A stretch of 64,000 nucleotides of DNA from Acidiphilium acidophilum (GTDB lineage Bacteria; Pseudomonadota; Alphaproteobacteria; Acetobacterales; Acetobacteraceae): contig NZ_JAWXYB010000018.1 of the NCBI RefSeq assembly GCF_033842475.1, positions 2,773,501 through 2,837,500 of the forward strand. Reading direction: 5' to 3'. A model generated the notes under the pieces. That model was not told the DNA's origin and ran no database searches. It saw only the letters and a list, made by a program, of their open reading frames with translations. Shown in pieces: positions 60,619-64,000 of the stretch. Positions within the stretch are counted from its first letter, which is position 1, and every line of letters begins with the position of its first letter. The position numbers and the translations under genes were made by a program.

Positions 60619-62979
60619 TCAATTACGCAAAGGCTTGCCGGTTTCGAGCGTGTGCCTGATCCGTGCCTGAGATTCCTTGGTGCGGAACAGCGCCATGAAC
60701 GCCGCGCGCTCCAGCGCCATGACATCGGCCTCGCTCACCGGATCGATGATATCGACATCCCCGCCGGTCAGCACCCGGGCGAGATGGGTGGACACCGTCA
60801 CGTCATGCGCGGTGGCCAGACCTTTTTTGCGATACTCCGCCACCGCCATGCCGAGCCCGACCCGACCACTTTCGCCCGGCAGTTGCAGAACGGCGGGCGC
60901 GGGCGGCTGATAGCCCTGGACCATCGCCAGCGCGCGGGCTTTGGCATCGGCCAGCACCCGCATCCGGTTCATCGTGATGCCGTCATCGGGTTTCAGGAAT
61001 TTCAGATCCTTCGCCTCCGCCGCCGAGGTCGAAACCTTGGCAGTGGAGACCATCTCGAACACTTTGGCGACCGCCGGCATCGGCCCTTTCGGCGCGTCCT
61101 TCGGGGTCTGCCAGCGCGCGAGCATGGTGGTGCAGCCGCCCCAGCCCGGCACCAGCCCGACGCCGCATTCCACCAGCCCGATATAGGTCTCGGCATGGGC
61201 CTGAACCGCAGAGCAGTGCAGCAGAATTTCGCAGCCGCCGCCCAGCGCGCGTCCCGCCGGGGCGCCGATCACCGGGAAGGGCGCGTAGCGCAGGGATTGG
61301 TAGGTCTTCTGACCGTCCTTGATCGTGCCTTCGATTTTCCCCCACATCCGCAGATTGGCAGCGAATTGCGCAAGGCCGAGATTGGCCCCGACCGAGAAAT
61401 TCTCCCGGCCCGGCGCGGCGCGCAGATTTTCGGTATAGATCACCAGCGCCTTGTAACTCTTGCTGACCAGAGCAATGGTTTTGTCGAGCAGGGACAGAAT
61501 GTCGCCGTCGAGCGAATTCATGATCGAGTGGAACTCGAAGCACAGGACACCCTCGCCGATATCCCAGACCGAGGCCGATTTATTGCCCAGCACCGGCTTC
61601 GCGCCGCGCTTGATATCTTCGAGCAGCAGCACGCCCGCGGGCCGCCCGACCGGGCGATAACGTCCCGCGCTGTCGAATTGCTGCAAGCCGCCATCGACGG
61701 TTTTGTAAAATGTCCCGTTGCCCAGCTTCGCGAGGATCGGCGGCACCGCGATGCCGAGCGCAGCCAGATTTTCGGCCACCCAGGCGGCCCCGAGCCGGTC
61801 GATCAATTCGAACGGGCCGTATTTCCAGGTATAGCCGAGGCGCATCGCCTCATCGACATCGCTGATGTCATCGGCAATCTCCGGCACCAGCGATGCGGCA
61901 TAAGCCAGCACCCGGCCCAGCACGCCCCACGCATACCGACCGGCAATGCTCCTGGCGCCGACGAGTTTTTTCAGATCCTTTTTGGCGTCCTTCACTTCGG
62001 CGAGATCGGATTTCACGGTCGCGCGCCATTCCAGCCGGCCCGCCGCCGCTGCCTTGAGCGAGAGGGTCTCGCGCAGCGCATCCGCCCCGCGCCCGCTGCG
62101 GCGATAGAACCCGCCTTTGCCTTTCCGCCCGGTATAGCCTTGATCGATCATCATGCCGATCATGGGCATGTCGCGATTGATCGCGTGGAACGCATCGCCC
62201 TCCGGCAGCAACCGCGCGAGCGATGCATTGACATGCGGGCCGAGATCGATCCCGACCAGATCCATCAACCCGAACACGCCGGTCGAGGGAAACCCCATCG
62301 GCTTGCCCATGATCGCATCGGCATCCTCGATTTCGAGACCCATCTCGACCGCGAGCACCAGCGCGGTCTGGATCCAGTAGGTCCCGATCCGGTTGGCGAT
62401 GAAACCCGGCGTGTCGCGGCAGGCAATCACCGACTTGCCCAGCATCACATCGCAGAATTGCGTGATCCGGCCTGCGGTTTCCGGGTTCGTCGCCGGGCCG
62501 GTCACCAGTTCGAGCAGCCGCATGTAGCGCGGCGGGTTGAAGAAATGGGTGATCACGAAATCCGGCCGCAGGCTCTCCGGCATCGCGCCCATCAGCTCGG
62601 CGAGCGGGATCGTCGAGGTGTTCGACGAAACCACCGAACCCGGCTTGCGGATTTCGGCCAGCCGCGCATAGAGCGCCTGCTTGACATCGAGCCGCTCGAT
62701 CACCGCCTCGACGATCCAGTCGCAATCCGCGAGCCTGTCGAAATCATCCTCGGTATTGCCCGGCGTGATCAGCCGTGCCGCCCTCGGCGACATCAGAGGC
62801 GCCGGCTGCATCTTCTTCAACCGCTCGATCGCGCCTCTGGCGATCGCATTGCGATCCGCGCTGCCCGGCCTGACGATGTCGAGCAGCATGACCTTCACCC
62901 CGGCATTGGCGACATGGGCGGCGATCGCCGCCCCCATCACCCCCGCGCCGATCACCGCGACCGATCTGATTTCGGACAT
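60619..62979 (-). CDS. 3-hydroxyacyl-CoA dehydrogenase/enoyl-CoA hydratase (FadN/FadB type)
   Basis: This bifunctional beta-oxidation enzyme has 786 residues. The NAD-binding dehydrogenase part comes first (VAVIGAGVMGAAIAAHVANA, SNTSTIPLAELM, THFFNPPRYMRLLELV), then the 3HCDH C-domain, and last a crotonase domain (ENFSVGANLGLAQFAANLRM, PAGRALGGGCEILLHCSAVQ, GLVECGVGLVPGWGGCTTML). This order is that of FadN, the reverse of E. coli FadB. The ATG overlaps the thiolase stop by one base (TGATG), giving strong coupling. Confidence 0.94.
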   Translation of the reverse strand: MSEIRSVAVIGAGVMGAAIAAHVANAGVKVMLLDIVRPGSADRNAIARGAIERLKKMQPAPLMSPRAARLITPGNTEDDFDRLADCDWIVEAVIERLDVKQALYARLAEIRKPGSVVSSNTSTIPLAELMGAMPESLRPDFVITHFFNPPRYMRLLELVTGPATNPETAGRITQFCDVMLGKSVIACRDTPGFIANRIGTYWIQTALVLAVEMGLEIEDADAIMGKPMGFPSTGVFGLMDLVGIDLGPHVNASLARLLPEGDAFHAINRDMPMIGMMIDQGYTGRKGKGGFYRRSGRGADALRETLSLKAAAAGRLEWRATVKSDLAEVKDAKKDLKKLVGARSIAGRYAWGVLGRVLAYAASLVPEIADDISDVDEAMRLGYTWKYGPFELIDRLGAAWVAENLAALGIAVPPILAKLGNGTFYKTVDGGLQQFDSAGRYRPVGRPAGVLLLEDIKRGAKPVLGNKSASVWDIGEGVLCFEFHSIMNSLDGDILSLLDKTIALVSKSYKALVIYTENLRAAPGRENFSVGANLGLAQFAANLRMWGKIEGTIKDGQKTYQSLRYAPFPVIGAPAGRALGGGCEILLHCSAVQAHAETYIGLVECGVGLVPGWGGCTTMLARWQTPKDAPKGPMPAVAKVFEMVSTAKVSTSAAEAKDLKFLKPDDGITMNRMRVLADAKARALAMVQGYQPPAPAVLQLPGESGRVGLGMAVAEYRKKGLATAHDVTVSTHLARVLTGGDVDIIDPVSEADVMALERAAFMALFRTKESQARIRHTLETGKPLRN

Positions 62980-64000
62980 CACACCGCCTCCAGCACCGTG
63001 GCGATCCCCTGCCCGCCGCCGATGCACTGGGTCGCCAGCGCGTAACGCCCGCCCTCGCGCTGGAGCAACTGCGCCGCCTTGCCGGTGATGCGCGCGCCGG
63101 TCGCGCCGAGCGGATGGCCGAGGGCGATCGCCCCGCCATCGAGATTGACCCTGGCCCCGTCGAGGTCGAGCTCGCGCATGCAGGCGAGCGCCTGGGATGC
63201 GAACGCCTCGTTCAGCTCGACTACATCGATATCCTTCGCCGAAATCCCGGCCCGCGCCATTGCCTTGCGCGAGGCCGCCACCGGGCCGATGCCCATGATA
63301 TCCGGCGCGCACCCGGCGACCGCGACCGAGGCGATCCGCGCGGTGATGGCAAGCCCGTGCGCGCGGGCATAATCCTCGGAACACACCAGCACCGCCGAAG
63401 CGCCATCGGTGAGCGGCGAGGAGGTTCCGGCGGTGACGGTGCCATTGGCATCGAATGCCGGTTTCAGCCCGGCGAGCCCTTCGCGCGAGGCATCGTGGCG
63501 GATGCATTCATCTTGCGTCGCGTTCGCGTTGCCCAGCGTGATCGGCACAATCTCACCGGACAACCGCCCGTCCTTCTGCGCGGCGGCGGCCTTCAGGTGG
63601 CTCGCGAGTGCGAATTCCTCCTGCGCGTCGCGGGTGATCTGCCAGCGCTGGGCGACGTTTTCGGCGGTATCGCCCATGCCCATGTAGGCGGCGGGGTTTT
63701 TGGCATACAAAGCGGGCGAGGGCATCGGGTTGTAGCCGCCCATCGGCACCCGCGTCATGCTCTCAACCCCGAGCGCCACGAACGCCTCGCCGGCCCCCAT
63801 CGCGATCGCGCCCGCCGCCATATGGATCGCATACATCGAGGAACCGCAGAACCGGTTGACCGTGGCACCCGCCACCGTGATCGGCAGGTCGGCCAGCAGC
63901 GCGATCAGCCGCGCGACGTTCAGCCCCTGCTCGGCCTCGGGGAAGGCGCAACCGACGATGATGTCCTCGATGTCCGCCGGGTTCACCCCGGTGCGCGCGA
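62979..64000 (-). CDS. fadA: Acetyl-CoA C-acyltransferase (FadA-type thiolase), 5' end outside window
   Basis: This is the thiolase of the operon. Visible are the nucleophilic Cys in NRFCGSSMYAIHMAAGAIAM, ELNEAFASQALACMREL, the His in GGAIALGHPLGATGARITG, and the second Cys in CIGGGQG. The frame is open to the window edge and begins in the middle of the N-terminal domain (NPADIEDIIVGCAFPEAEQG); about 45 residues are missing against the usual 390-400. A GTG at 63986 is an internal valine codon and not the start. Confidence 0.93.
   Translation of the reverse strand, partial: ARTGVNPADIEDIIVGCAFPEAEQGLNVARLIALLADLPITVAGATVNRFCGSSMYAIHMAAGAIAMGAGEAFVALGVESMTRVPMGGYNPMPSPALYAKNPAAYMGMGDTAENVAQRWQITRDAQEEFALASHLKAAAAQKDGRLSGEIVPITLGNANATQDECIRHDASREGLAGLKPAFDANGTVTAGTSSPLTDGASAVLVCSEDYARAHGLAITARIASVAVAGCAPDIMGIGPVAASRKAMARAGISAKDIDVVELNEAFASQALACMRELDLDGARVNLDGGAIALGHPLGATGARITGKAAQLLQREGGRYALATQCIGGGQGIATVLEAV

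Noticed and set aside
58801-63045. Very long open frame (over 1400 codons) on the plus strand
   Set aside because: It runs antisense to the acyl-CoA dehydrogenase and fadB-like genes, which have clear motifs. Its product is rich in Arg, His, Gly and Gln with no domains: a GC-driven shadow of third-position bias.

Overview
The window is GC-rich bacterial DNA, gene-dense, with many 4-base start/stop overlaps. The gene families point to an alphaproteobacterium of the family Acetobacteraceae, most likely an acidophile such as Acidiphilium. The grounds are an RpoH-type sigma factor with the alphaproteobacterial gene context, a CtaA-type heme A synthase, a phasin, ilvB/ilvH, a DUF6476 gene beside rluD, and a cytochrome-like leader typical of acidophiles. 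The genus is an inference and was not tested by a search.

Layout. 1-7.8 kb: end of heme A synthase, TldD protease, Ada alkylation-repair protein, a CHAP-domain exported protein with a histidine-rich arm, RidA, RadC and ComM. 7.8-13.3 kb (minus): a compact cytochrome c maturation operon ccmC-D-E-F-G-H-I, ending in a 43-residue SDHAF4-type succinate dehydrogenase assembly factor; ccmA and ccmB are not in the window. 13.4-17.5 kb: YciI, EVE, cold shock protein, ClpS, phasin and a D,D-carboxypeptidase. 17.5-25.2 kb: a three-gene RND efflux operon divergent from a two-component system. 25.2-33 kb (minus): rsmA, surA, lptD, lptG and lptF, the outer-membrane assembly block, then serB. 33-37.7 kb (plus): miaA, ilvB, ilvH, an AT-rich potassium channel coupled to ilvH, and an orphan microcompartment shell protein without a normal start codon. 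37.8-50.5 kb: mixed housekeeping and lineage-specific genes, including a terpenoid-cyclase-like toroid protein, two related proteins of unknown function, sulfotransferase, DUF445, a metallo-beta-lactamase-fold protein, rpoH, rluD, tRNA-Glu and a thiolase.

50.6-58.2 kb is a damaged accessory region. An IS1634-type, an IS4-type and an IS66-type element lie within 5.5 kb. The IS66 element cuts a glycosyltransferase-61 gene, with an exact 8-base target duplication, and removing it restores the reading frame. The 3' end of the same gene is lost at the IS4 element. Next to it, the 5' part of a cytochrome-like gene is fused in frame to the 3' part of a glycosyltransferase-4 gene, which then carries a one-base frameshift. 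This looks like the wreck of a surface-polysaccharide locus.

58.2-64 kb (minus) returns to ordinary metabolism: a thiolase, a 3-hydroxyacyl-CoA dehydrogenase/enoyl-CoA hydratase and an acyl-CoA dehydrogenase form a beta-oxidation operon, followed by a nucleoside 2-deoxyribosyltransferase.

Two families of dispersed hairpin repeats sit between genes. I saw no CRISPR array, no integrase, no recognisable defence system and no rRNA. The most unusual items are the orphan shell protein, the chimeric cytochrome/glycosyltransferase frame, the hairpin repeat family with compensating changes, and the paralogous pair of unknown proteins.
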